This document shows positions 45,001 through 54,858 of a stretch of DNA of 64,000 nucleotides, in pieces. The notes beneath the pieces are model-generated. The model did no database searches. It was not told the origin of the DNA and was given only the letters and a program-made list of their open reading frames with translations. The stretch spans positions 316,001,289-316,065,288 of the forward strand of contig OV050030.1 in NCBI GenBank assembly GCA_920105625.2, written 5' to 3'. This DNA comes from Clusia tigrina (lineage: Eukaryota > Arthropoda > Insecta > Diptera > Clusiidae). Each line of letters opens with the position of its first letter. Positions within the stretch are counted from its first letter, which is position 1. The position numbers were made by a program, and so were the translations under genes.

Positions 45001-46624
45001 TTATCTCAACGTGCAATCCGGCTAATCCATCTGATTTATGGATGAAATTTCGAGATTACATGACGGAAGATATTTTACATCGAATACGCAACTTAAATAT
45101 TAATGCTCAATTGAATTATATAGAGGAAATGTATAATGAGGCTTTGATATTGATTGATGATATGTGTTTAGGAATGGCGAGTAAACCATTGGCTCAGTTA
45201 GGTATGCCATCACCAAATCGTTCAAGAAAAGATATTTTTAATCAAGATTTGCTTCGAGAACAGAATTACGATCCAAATGTGCTGACAAATTATGTTCAAG
45301 AAAATATTCCTAAATTAAATCAACAGCAAAAACTAGCTTATAAAAAAATTATGCAAGATATTGATAATGGTAATGGTGGGATGTACTTTTTGGATGCACC
45401 TGGTGGTACTGGCAAAACTTTTTTGATAACTTTAATTTTAGCAACTGTACGAGCACGTGGTAGATTTGCTTTGGCACTTGCATCTTCTGGAAATGCAGCC
45501 ACTTTATTGGATGGTGGTAGGACAGCGCATTCAGCGCTGAAATTGCCTTTGAATATGACGATTGCACTATCATGCAATTTATCAAAAACCTCTGGCATGG
45601 CTAGAGTTTTGAAACAATTTGATATTTTGTTGTGGGATGAATGCACAATGGCACACAAGAAATCAATTGAAGCTTTGGATCGAACAATGAGAGACTTCCG
45701 TGGAAATCAAAATTTATTTGGTGGTGCTTTAATATTGTTAGCAGGAGACTTTAGACACACACTACCTGTTATCTCAAAAGCAACACCAGCTGATGAAATA
45801 AATGCGTGTTTGAAGCTATCAAATCTATGGAGATACGTTAAAACGTTAAGACTCACCACCAATGTTCGTGTGCAATTGCAAAATGTTCAATCAGCTGCAA
45901 CATTTTCAAAGCAATTGCTTTTAATGGGTGATGGTAAAATGCCAATTGATAATGATGGTTTCATTACAATTCCGAGAGATTTTTGTATATTCACACAATC
46001 AAAAGAAGAACTAATTGAAAAAGTATTCCCAAATATACAACAGCAATACAAAAATCATGCTTGGTTGAGTGAAAGAGCTATATTGGCAAAAAAAAATAAG
46101 GATGTCAATGATTTGAATTTCAACATTCAATCTCAAATAGATGGTGAATTGATCACATATAAATCTGTTGATACTGTAAAGGATCAAGAAGACGTAGTAC
46201 ATTACCCAACTGAGTTTTGAATTCTCTTGATTTGCCTGGAATGCCACCGCATAATTTACAATTGAAAATCGGATCTACAATCATTATGCTTCGTAATATA
46301 AATCCACCAAAATTATGCAACGGAACAAGACTTGCGGTCAAAAAATTAATGAATTTTGTAATTGAAGCAACAATTTTAAAGGGGAAATTCAAAGGCGAAG
46401 ATGTTTTAATACCACGCATCCCAATGATTTTCACTGATATGCTATTTCAATTTCAACGATTACAGTTTCCCGTTCGTTTGGCTTTTGCAATGACTATTAT
46501 TAAAGCTCAAGGCCAGTCGTTGCAAGTTTGCGGAATAAATTTAGAATTTCTGTTTTTCACACGGTCAACTTTATGTTGCATGTTCACGTGTTGGGAAGCC
46601 GTCGTCTTTATTCATTTTTTGTGA
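42073..46624 (+). pseudogene. Helitron-1 Rep/helicase gene with two introns (stops and shifts)
   Basis: Helitron proteins nick and unwind DNA for rolling-circle transposition. Exon 1 (42073-42665) starts ATGCCGCGA, followed by TGA (probably a mutated CGA), and holds CxxC zinc-finger residues (VCNKCNAFKF); a one-base shift lies near 42470. A GT-AG intron follows (42666-42781), then exon 2 (42782-43274, GQVYHKIG, FLQIYFKGN) with two TAG codons near 43140 and 43170. A second intron (43275-43359) leads to exon 3, with TAG at 43565-43567. The frame 43587-46220 (877 residues) has the Rep HUH motif LPHAHILIW (residues 110-118), the paired tyrosines Y251 and Y255 (KYICKYMT), and the helicase with GGTGKT (606-611) and DECTM (684-688). 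A lost T at about 46215 moves the tail into 46217-46624. Motifs are intact but the gene is interrupted. Confidence 0.88.
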
Positions 46625-46803
46625 AAATGGCAATACTAAAAATGTCGTTTACCACCAAGCTCTGCAATAAATTTTTTACTTTTTGATGTTCTCACTTTAA
46701 AAAATTTATATTATTTTGCACTTCTTTTTCAGGAAAATGTCTATTCTTTCTAGAAAATTTAATTTTTAATACAAAGACGTAAACGTATGTTATTGTATTG
46801 TCC

Positions 46804-46828
46804 AGTAACGCGGGCAGGGTTACTCTAG
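46804..46828 (+). other. Helitron-1 3' terminal hairpin and CTAG end
   Basis: AGTAAC and GTTACT form a 6-bp stem with a loop of about nine bases, followed directly by CTAG. Helitrons end in CTRR with such a hairpin some ten bases before the end. Confidence 0.8.
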
Positions 46829-47059
<231 letters not shown>

Positions 47060-47164
47060 TGTAAAAGTAAAAGGAATTCTTTATTAAATGATATTAGTTC
47101 GGTATTTGAAAATATGTAGTTTGTATGACACGAAAATAAGATTAACTTTTATGACCGACTGACA
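47060..47164 (-). repeat. 3' LTR of Gypsy-A right copy
   Basis: 105 bp, mirror of 39801-39905. Confidence 0.8.
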
Positions 47165-49973
47165 AATGATATATTCGTAGCGACCGCATCTCTTGACTTT
47201 AATGATCTCATAGGGACCCAAAAACTTACTTTCCAGCTTTCGTCCAGCGACAAATTGGGTTCGCTTTATTTCCACCAGGTCACTGATTTTGTACACTAAG
47301 CCATGTTTGCGCTTCTTGTCATTGCTGCTTTTATAATTTGATTGTGCTTTAGCGATTTCAACCCTAGCCTTTGTACGGAGTTCTTGACGACCCTCTTCAA
47401 ACTCGTTCGGCATCTCGACTTGAAGCAGATTAGATATTTGATTGTCAATACCATCCCTTATGCGTACGCCAAACATTAGCTCAAATGGTGTGTAATGCGT
47501 AGAGCTGTGAATAGAGATGTTAATTGCTTTTTGTACTTGCCCAACATACTTGAACCATTTGCTGGGATCATCTGCTGACAGCTTGGCGATAACATTTAAG
47601 ATTGTCCTATTGACTCGCTCAATCTGACCGTTGCCTCTTGGAACACCTGTAGTTGTCATCACGTGCTCTATGCCATTTGTCTTGTTGAATTCTTCAAACG
47701 CGTTGGAGACAAATGCAGAACGCCGATCATTAACGATTCTTGCGGGATTTCCAAAGACTTCAGATCATTCGTTGAGTTTTCGCAGTACTTCTTCATGTCC
47801 TGTTGACTTCGTTGGGTATAGCCACACAAATTTTGAGAATCCGTCAAACACTGCGAGTTTGTGCTTGTATTGTTTTGAAGTGGCGTCCATGGGCCCAAGA
47901 TGGTCTACGTGCAACGTGTGCAGCGGGCAGTCGCCCTTTTCGATACAGCTTAAAAATCCTTCTTTTTTCTCCAGCTTTTTATTGAATATAATGCACCTGA
48001 CACAGTTTTTGATGAATTGGGTGACTTTTCCCTCTATATGTGGTATCCAATACTGCTGCTGTATAGCGTGTACGGTTTTTTGTACCGAAAAATGACCAAC
48101 TTCATGAGCCCTCTGTATTATTTCTCTTCCAAAGCTTTCGGTACTACGAGTAGATCAAAACCATTAATATTTTTAAATAAGATGTTGCCTTTTTCTTTCA
48201 AATTCTCGTTAGCTTGCGTCTTTAGAATTTCGAGGACAGCTTTACAGTGCTCGTGGTGAATTTGCGCCTTCCTTAAACATGCTGAAGCTTCGGACGACAC
48301 GAACAATATGCTCGGATAGCGACTTAAAAAATCAGCGTGCCTCAAACTGCTGCCGCTCCGGTGTTCGATTTGATAGTTAAAGTCCTGCAGATGCATAATC
48401 CACTGCAATACTTCACTTGGTACATCAGCTTTGTTAACGGTTTGTTTAAAAGCTGCGCAGTCTGTTACTAACTTAAATTGTATCCCCAGTAAGTATGACC
48501 GGAAGTTTTTCATGGCCAGATAGGCGGCTTTTACTTCGAGTAAATAGCTATGTTGTTTAGCTTCGCGTTCCAATGTTTTCTTACTCCAATATGCAACTGG
48601 ATGTAGTCGTCCCTCAAATTCCTGCAAGAGTGCTGCTCCAAACCCATCTTTCGATGCATCTGTGTGCAGTTCTGTTGGTGCGGTTTGACAATAAATACAA
48701 AGTACTAGTTCTTGCGTAAGTATTTCCTTGAGGTGTTCTACAGCTTGGACTTGTTCAGCATTCATTACAAAAGGGCGTGTCTTTTTTTAGCAAGCTTGTT
48801 AGAGGTCGGGCAATTTGGGCGTATCCCTTAACAAATTTTCTGAAATACCCTGTGAGACCCAACAGTGATTGAACCGCTTTAACATCCTTAGGCAAAGGGA
48901 ATTTGATTATAACATTTAATTTTTCCGTGCCTGGCCAGATTTTGCCTCCTTCAACTCGGTAGCCCAAAAAATCAATTTTGTTTTTTAGAAAACTGCATTT
49001 TTTCCATTTAATATTCAGGCCCCATTCAGCACATGTTCGTAGTACTTTCTTTAACTTATCTAGACATGATTCAGCGGTCTCCCCGTATATGACGATATCA
49101 TCGATGTACAATTCCATAATGTCTTGATTTATCAACTCTTGGAAGATACACTTACATACCGCGTAAAAACTGCTGGTGAATTGCAAAATCCGAAGGGCGC
49201 TCTATTAAACTCAAAGAGCCCCTCTTTGGTCGTAAAAGCTGTGAATTTTTTGCTAGATTGCTCTGTTGACACGTGGAAAAAACCATTTTCAAGATCCATC
49301 ACCGTGTAGAATTTTGCTGCTTGCAGCTTAAACAAAACATCTTCAATTATCGGCAACGGAAATCTATCCTTCAAGACCATGACATTTAGTTTTCGAAAAT
49401 CTATGCATACGCGATATGAACTGTCTTTTTTTTAATTAGAACTACTCTGCTTGCGAAATTTGAATATGATTTTCGGACTATACCTTGTAGCATCCAGTCA
49501 TTTATCTGCTTTATGACTGTTTCTTCTTCGACTGACGACAACCTGCTCGGCGATTGGTGAAAGGGTTTGATATTGCTATCCGGCGTGATGATTAGCTGCA
49601 CAGGACCCTCTTCTTTGGCTGCTGGTTGATACTCCTCTACCAGAGTCTTAATTGTCTTTTTGTATTTTAGCGGTACATCAATTTCTTGAGTCGTTTCCGT
49701 AATATTATAAACAAGATCAATGTGGTTTATCGACTCGCTGGCGTAGGAAGGTCTTATTCCCGTATATCTGTACCCGTTTTCTCCTGATTCGTAATAAAAC
49801 TTGCGCACGAAGTCATAGCCAAGCAACATTTGAAATTTTACCGCACCGTCTGAGACTACAACAACGTTATCTTCCATTTTTAAATTGTCGACCGAAATTT
49901 CACAAATAAATTGTCCAATTGGAAATGTCTTGGTGTTTCCTAACCCGATTAGCGTTGTGCCGGTTTTACTCAA
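47165..49973 (-). pseudogene. Gypsy-A Pol, right copy (frameshifted)
   Basis: Pieces on the minus strand: 49973-49401 (protease remainder and RT start), 49380-49132 and 49186-48755 (RT with the YIDD box), 48765-48118 (RNase H) and then integrase pieces down to 47165, including 47662-47084 (NGQIERVNRT to the GPYEIIK tail). The frame changes sit at the same places as in the left copy. A few replacements distinguish the two (for example HRQ to HLQ and RHVDFL to RHADFL in RNase H). Inactive. Confidence 0.85.
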
Positions 49974-51105
49974 ACGAATATTGTTTACTTAATTTTAAAA
50001 CACAATTTGCAATAATTGTAACGTCTGCACCAGTGTCTAGCAAACAATTTATTTCTACACCGTTTATGTGAATTTGTTTGATACGGTCCTCTTTGATAAC
50101 ACGATTAACATTTCGCGAACCTTCCATACAGTTTATCGCTATATGACCCGTTTTGTTACATTTAAAACACTTGGTTTCTGCACGACACTCTTTACGTTTG
50201 TGCTCCGTAGAGTCACAGTTATAACAATGAATGCTTTTTTCTCTATCTGTCTGAGTATTGCTTTGTACCTTATTCATTTTTTCTTTCGGCTTTTCGTATT
50301 TGTTTACCCGTTCATAAATTTCGTATTCGGCTTTTAATTCTTTAAATGTTTTGCAACGATATAAAAATAATTTATACTCTTGTTTAATTCTCAGACCGTC
50401 CACAACATATCGAATAACTGATACTTCCTCTACACCACCATTAAATGCAATTTTTTTCATTTGCAAAATATATTCCGAAAAACTTTCGTCATCAAGCTTC
50501 TTCCTTTCAGCCAACGATTTATCTACGTCGAAACTGCTGTACTCTGATGTAAATTCTTCAACTAGCAAATTTTTCAATCCTTCATAATCGGTCACTATTT
50601 CTGATTCCAAGAACAACTTTGCTGCTGCTGTCATTTTTGCTCGTGCCTGTACAAATTTCTGTTTGTTACTCAATCCATATGCTTCTGCGTTCTTTTCAAA
50701 ATTTTCCAACCACTTTCCAATCGGTATCGACTTCCCATCAAAGTCTGGAACGATCTTCTCGAAATATTCTGCTGTTATTCCTTCGCTGTTTTGTTGTTGT
50801 TCTTCCATTTGGGCTTTCAAGGTTAACAACTTAATAAGTTGTGTCAATTCCGTTTCTTCGCTTGCCATTTCACGATTTTCTTTTTCCCCTTCTGTTACGT
50901 CTTCGTACTCAGATGAACTGCTGCTGTCGTCCTCTTCTATGTTTGTTTTAATTTCTACGTTTCGTACTGCTTCAACAGCCGATGCGCTGCGTAACCCTGA
51001 TCTCGTTGGTTTTGTTTCTTTTCTCAGTTTTTTGCTTCTGCTTGCCTTTGCTGCAGCAATATCGGCCTCCGTTCCTTCCAATTGTTCTGCTTTATCTTCG
51101 TTCAT
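49966..51105 (-). CDS. Gypsy-A Gag, right copy, intact 379-residue frame
   Basis: Open from MNEDKAEQLEGTEAD to YSFE. An acidic, serine-rich stretch (EEDDSSSSSEYEDV, about residues 56-69) precedes the capsid-like region (about 90-260; ENFEKNAEAYGL, LLVEEFTSEY). Two CCHC knuckles lie at residues 294-307 and 313-326, and the protease catalytic LLDTGADVT at 355-363 ends the frame. Gag forms the virus-like particle and binds the RNA. This is the only Gypsy-A gene here that is whole; pol follows in the +1 frame from 49973. It could in principle still supply Gag. Confidence 0.85.
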   Translation of the reverse strand: MNEDKAEQLEGTEADIAAAKASRSKKLRKETKPTRSGLRSASAVEAVRNVEIKTNIEEDDSSSSSEYEDVTEGEKENREMASEETELTQLIKLLTLKAQMEEQQQNSEGITAEYFEKIVPDFDGKSIPIGKWLENFEKNAEAYGLSNKQKFVQARAKMTAAAKLFLESEIVTDYEGLKNLLVEEFTSEYSSFDVDKSLAERKKLDDESFSEYILQMKKIAFNGGVEEVSVIRYVVDGLRIKQEYKLFLYRCKTFKELKAEYEIYERVNKYEKPKEKMNKVQSNTQTDREKSIHCYNCDSTEHKRKECRAETKCFKCNKTGHIAINCMEGSRNVNRVIKEDRIKQIHINGVEINCLLDTGADVTIIANCVLKLSKQYSFE

Positions 51106-51300
51106 GTATCAAATTGAGAACATAGTACGAATGACGAAAACCAACAAAAAATATACAAGCGATGCTCTAGTTTGTTTGGTTGTTTTTGCTGCTAATGCTG
51201 CTGCTCGCTTCACGGCACACAGAAATGTTTGTGTTTGTTTCTCCTGCGTACGCGTCTTTACAAAAGAAAATGATGACACTCGTTTGGTTGAGCCCCCATA

Positions 51301-51405
51301 TGTAAAAGTAAAAGAAATTCTTTATTAAATGATATTAGTTCGGTATTTGAAATAATGTAGTTTGTATGACACGAAAATAAGATTAACTTCTATGACCGAC
51401 TGACA
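51301..51405 (-). repeat. 5' LTR of Gypsy-A right copy
   Basis: 105 bp, mirror of 35574-35678 with two or three substitutions or short indels (for example AATAATGTAG near 51350). The primer site lies immediately to its left. Confidence 0.8.
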
Positions 51406-51430
51406 AATGATATATTAATATGAAAATGAG

Positions 51431-51696
<266 letters not shown>

Positions 51697-52622
51697 CGGG
51701 TTTTTTAATAAGAGCGCTACAAAGGTTATTTTAAATAAAACAAACCCGGTTTTAAATATCAATGAAATTCTTTATTCCTGTGAAAGTACGTTCGATGCCA
51801 TTATGTATGGACCTCGATTTCTTTTGCATGGCCACCACGGGCACGCTTGCAGAAGTCCAGATGCTGAACCCAATTTTCAACGGTTTTCAAGCATAAATCG
51901 GCCGATACTGCTGAAATTTCACGTTCGATATTCGTACGAAGTTCATCAATCGTCGCTGGCTTGTTGGCATAGACCATAGACTTGACGTAGCTTCACAGGA
52001 AATAATCTAACGGTGTCAAATCGCACGACCGAGGCGGCCAATCGACTGGGCCATTTCGTGAGATAACACGTTCACCAAACTTGGTTTGCAGTAAATTGAT
52101 TGTGGCATTCGCTGTGTGGCTTGTGGCGCCGTCCTGTTGGAACCACATGTCCTCCAATTCCATATTATCCAATTGGGGCCAAAAATATTCGGTTATCATT
52201 GAACGGTAGCGATTCGCATTCACAGTAATGTGCCGGTCTTGATCATCACGGAAGAAGTACGGCCCAATGACGCCGCCGGCCCATAAACCGCACCAAACCG
52301 TAATTTTTTCGGGATGCAATGATGACACATGGAGTACGTGTGAATTGCTGTTTAACCAATAACGCATATTTTGCATATTGACGAAGCCATTCAGTCAGAA
52401 ATGAGCCTCATCATAAATTGGACGTAGCGCTCTTAAAGTTGAGGCGACTGACTCCGAATTTCGGGAGTAAATATTAATAGTTTCGACTCGTTGTTGGCTC
52501 GTATATCTTTGCATGATGAAATGGCAAACCTTACTGAAGAGAAATGTCAAAAGAGAGGGAAAAATATGGCGTCGTTTGCTGTCACTATCGATTTACTTTT
52601 GTAGCGTTTCTTTTGAAAAAAC

Positions 52623-52626
<4 letters not shown>
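51697..52626 (-). mobile_element. Rosa-like (DD41D) Tc1/mariner element, internally deleted
   Basis: Ends are imperfect inverted repeats: GGGTTTTTTAATAAGAGCGC on the left and, on the minus strand, AGGTTTTTTCAAAAGAAACG on the right, embedded in (TA)n on both sides. Length is 930 bp. It encodes a transposase remnant on the minus strand with a central deletion. Confidence 0.75.
51780..52514 (-). pseudogene. Rosa-like DD41D transposase (deleted, two nonsense codons)
   Basis: Starts at 52514 (MQRYTSQQRVETINIY). After LRALRPIY the sequence jumps to DEAHF, so the middle of the DNA-binding region and the first catalytic Asp are missing. The rest has MRYWLNSN, SLHPEKITVWCGLWAG, FQQDGATSHT (second Asp) and CDLTPLDYFL (third Asp). 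The spacing between these two is 41 residues, the DD41D signature of the rosa lineage described from tephritid flies. TGA replaces the usual Trp codon after DEAHF and after DYFL (52397 and 51990 regions). Downstream similarity ([20 protein letters not shown]) continues to about 51780. It is dead. Confidence 0.8.

Positions 52627-52700
<74 letters not shown>
52627..52700. repeat. (TA)n microsatellite
   Basis: Short TA array between two rosa-like remnants. Confidence 0.95.
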
Positions 52701-52704
<4 letters not shown>

Positions 52705-52917
52705 TAGGTAGGTAGGAATGGTTGAGTTTTCACAATTGACTTCTTCTGTTGAATGTAAATTTCAACTATTTCAGAGCGCTCGCGTGGCGTGTATTGTTCC
52801 ATTATAAAAATCTGCTTGGACTGACGCTTCAAACGCGGTATGTCATTAAGCGATCTGACATCTCTGTCAAAAGTTATGGCGTTGCCAGATGGGTCCGTCG
52901 AATTTGGGCAACCCTGT
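52701..52917 (-). pseudogene. DUF4817-type transposase N-terminal fragment with terminal repeat
   Basis: Minus strand from 52917: a terminal CAGGGTTGCCCAAATTCGAC, a short leader, then MEQYTPRERSEIVEIYIQQK and KSIVKTQ, the opening helix of mariner-like proteins of the rosa/DUF4817 group. The rest is cut off by (TA)n. Its terminal repeat differs from that of the neighbour at 51697-52626, so this is another family. Confidence 0.65.
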
Positions 52918-52926
52918 ATATATATA

Positions 52927-53190
52927 TGTGGGATTTTCATCTGCCACACATATGGCAACTCTTGCACCTTCACAAAATCCGTGAACAACGAGTACGCAAG
53001 AGAGGAGAGGGAGTTCTAACCGAGACGCGGACGATTAAAGACGTGAAGACGCAGAGCAAAAGACGTGAAGAGTTTCATTTAATTAATATATTTCAGTTTT
53101 CAAACAAATTCTTATTTACATTAACATTGAATTTATCTCTATAATTTAAAATAATAAAGTACTTTTCAATTAAAACAAACTAAAACCCCA
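52927..53190 (+). repeat. 5' LTR of Gypsy-B
   Basis: 264 bp, TGTGGGATTTTC...AAACCCCA. AATAAAG near 53150-53160 may serve as a polyadenylation signal. Confidence 0.9.
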
Positions 53191-53195
53191 TATTT

Positions 53196-53213
53196 TGGAG
53201 GCTCATCCGAAAT
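53196..53213 (+). other. Primer-binding site of Gypsy-B
   Basis: TGGAGGCTCATCCGAAAT starts five bases after the LTR. The shared GGCTCA(A/T)CC core with Gypsy-A suggests a related primer. The tRNA is not identified. Confidence 0.6.
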
Positions 53214-53394
53214 CCTAGACAATTGAACAAACAAAAAGAAACAAGAAGAACAATTACAACAAAAATTTTGGGCTGATAAAGCATTGTGTTGTGAACGATA
53301 GCAAAATTCTCCTTAGTGCTACTGCTTCGAGAAACCGCAAGCGCACAAGGTAACGTAATAATTATATTGGACGCGCATAATTAAGTTACACGGA

Positions 53395-54858
53395 ATGTTT
53401 CGTTTGGGTATGTTTGAGTGTGTTCGCGAGAACCTTCGGAGAGGCAGAAAGGCAAACATTACTGCTCTCCACAAATTCGTTTTTGAGAGCGAAGGAGATA
53501 GCACGAACAGGCAACGGTTGAGAGAGTTTGAAGGCTTTGAATTTAACGAGACCGATGATGCGTATGGAAAAAAGGCAAAGTTTGTTGCAGCACATTTGGC
53601 GACGGCAGATTTAATTTCAATTTGCAACCTGCTGGGCATAAAATACACCGCAGAAGATTTGAAGTTGCACATATTCAAAAATTTAAAGAAGGGTAGTTTG
53701 CTTTCATCCAATGTGGAAGACGTCGACGAGGAGGAAAACGAAAATGATGACGAAGACGTTAATGACGAAGAATACAAGTGTGCAATGGATAATAGGAAAA
53801 TTGATGTCATACAACAACGGCGGAGTGTAGCAGTAAACGAGCAAGTTCGACACAACGAGAGTTTTGTCTCAGCTGACAACGATGAGCATAGAGGACAGCA
53901 CAAAATAGCACCACGATTCGCTCTTAATTTTCGAGACGTAGAAGACTCTGTGCGACGTTTTGATGGTACTAACAATTTACCTGCTGACGTATGGGTGGCT
54001 GAGTTTGAGGAGACAGCTGCAATAATGCAGTGGGATGATTTTCAAATGTTTGTGTTCGCGAAAAAATCATTGAGTGGCTTGGCAAAATTATTTGTACAAA
54101 GTGAGAGAGGCCTGACGTCGTGGGAAAAATTAAGGTCAGCTCTGATTGAGGAATTTTCAAGAAAAACCGATAGTGCAAAAATACACAAAGAACTTACGGA
54201 GAGGAAAATGAGAAAGAGTGAAAGCGTTTTTGAATACTTTTTTAGCATTAAAGAGATTGCATCGAGAGGTTCGATCGAGGAAAGTTCAATAATACAATAT
54301 GTAATCGACGGTATCGAGGACTTGAACATTAATAAATCGATTTTATACGGCGCGAAAAATATTCGAGAATTTAAAGATAAATTGTCATGCTATGAGACAT
54401 ATCGTGAAAAATCGAAGAGTGAGAACGTGTCGAAAATATCCCAACGGAAAGTTGAAGTAAAAAAAGACAATAGTGACCGCGGTGTGGCGAAGAATAATGT
54501 ACAATGCTATAATTGTGGTGGCAAAGGCCATAAATCCTTTGAGTGTAAAGACAAAAATAAAGGCACTAAGTGTTTCCGTTGTAACCAATTCGGTCATCTA
54601 TCAACAAATTGTACTGCGAACAACGAAAGACAAACAAATACTCGATTTTTAGAACCAAAAAGCGATATGATGAACAAAATGGTGACAATAAACGACCGTG
54701 AATATTTGGCCCTGTTAGATACGGGTAGCAAATTTAACATAATGACTGAGAACGTTTTTAACAACATTCGTGGCGCAACACTTCAACAAGCAAACTTTTT
54801 TTTCGTTTCGGGCGTACTAGAATCAAACCTATGGGACAGTTCGACGAACGTATGGTGA
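53395..54858 (+). CDS. Gypsy-B Gag with protease start
   Basis: 487 residues from MFRLGMFECVRENLRRG; the start is the first ATG of the frame after a leader of about 200 bases. A basic N-terminus is followed by a very acidic stretch (DVDEEENENDDEDVNDEEY, about residues 105-125) and a capsid-like region (about 180-330; WVAEFEETAAIMQW, LRSALIEEF). Two CCHC knuckles lie at 371-384 (CYNCGGKGHKSFEC) and 393-406 (CFRCNQFGHLSTNC). The protease catalytic LLDTGS is at 440-445. The frame ends at 54858, inside what should be the protease, and pol continues in the -1 frame. Gag itself looks intact. Confidence 0.85.
   Translation: MFRLGMFECVRENLRRGRKANITALHKFVFESEGDSTNRQRLREFEGFEFNETDDAYGKKAKFVAAHLATADLISICNLLGIKYTAEDLKLHIFKNLKKGSLLSSNVEDVDEEENENDDEDVNDEEYKCAMDNRKIDVIQQRRSVAVNEQVRHNESFVSADNDEHRGQHKIAPRFALNFRDVEDSVRRFDGTNNLPADVWVAEFEETAAIMQWDDFQMFVFAKKSLSGLAKLFVQSERGLTSWEKLRSALIEEFSRKTDSAKIHKELTERKMRKSESVFEYFFSIKEIASRGSIEESSIIQYVIDGIEDLNINKSILYGAKNIREFKDKLSCYETYREKSKSENVSKISQRKVEVKKDNSDRGVAKNNVQCYNCGGKGHKSFECKDKNKGTKCFRCNQFGHLSTNCTANNERQTNTRFLEPKSDMMNKMVTINDREYLALLDTGSKFNIMTENVFNNIRGATLQQANFFFVSGVLESNLWDSSTNVW

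Larger units (their letters stand above)
42053..46828 (+). mobile_element. Helitron-1 (rolling-circle transposon), nearly complete
   Basis: Encodes a Rep/helicase protein and ends with the Helitron signature: a short hairpin (AGTAAC...GTTACT, 46804-46824) directly followed by CTAG at 46825-46828, with T next in the (TA)n target (insertion between A and T). The 5' end is not certain; only about 20 bp separate a (TA)n run from the first ATG. The second half is repeated in inverted orientation at 40131-41973. Confidence 0.85.
47060..51405 (-). mobile_element. Gypsy-A retrotransposon, right copy
   Basis: Same structure as 35574-39905 on the opposite strand, with LTRs at 51301-51405 (5') and 47060-47164 (3'). 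It differs by a small number of substitutions and keeps the 13 bases lost from the left gag. It shares the pol frameshifts and the missing 3' untranslated part. Confidence 0.87.
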
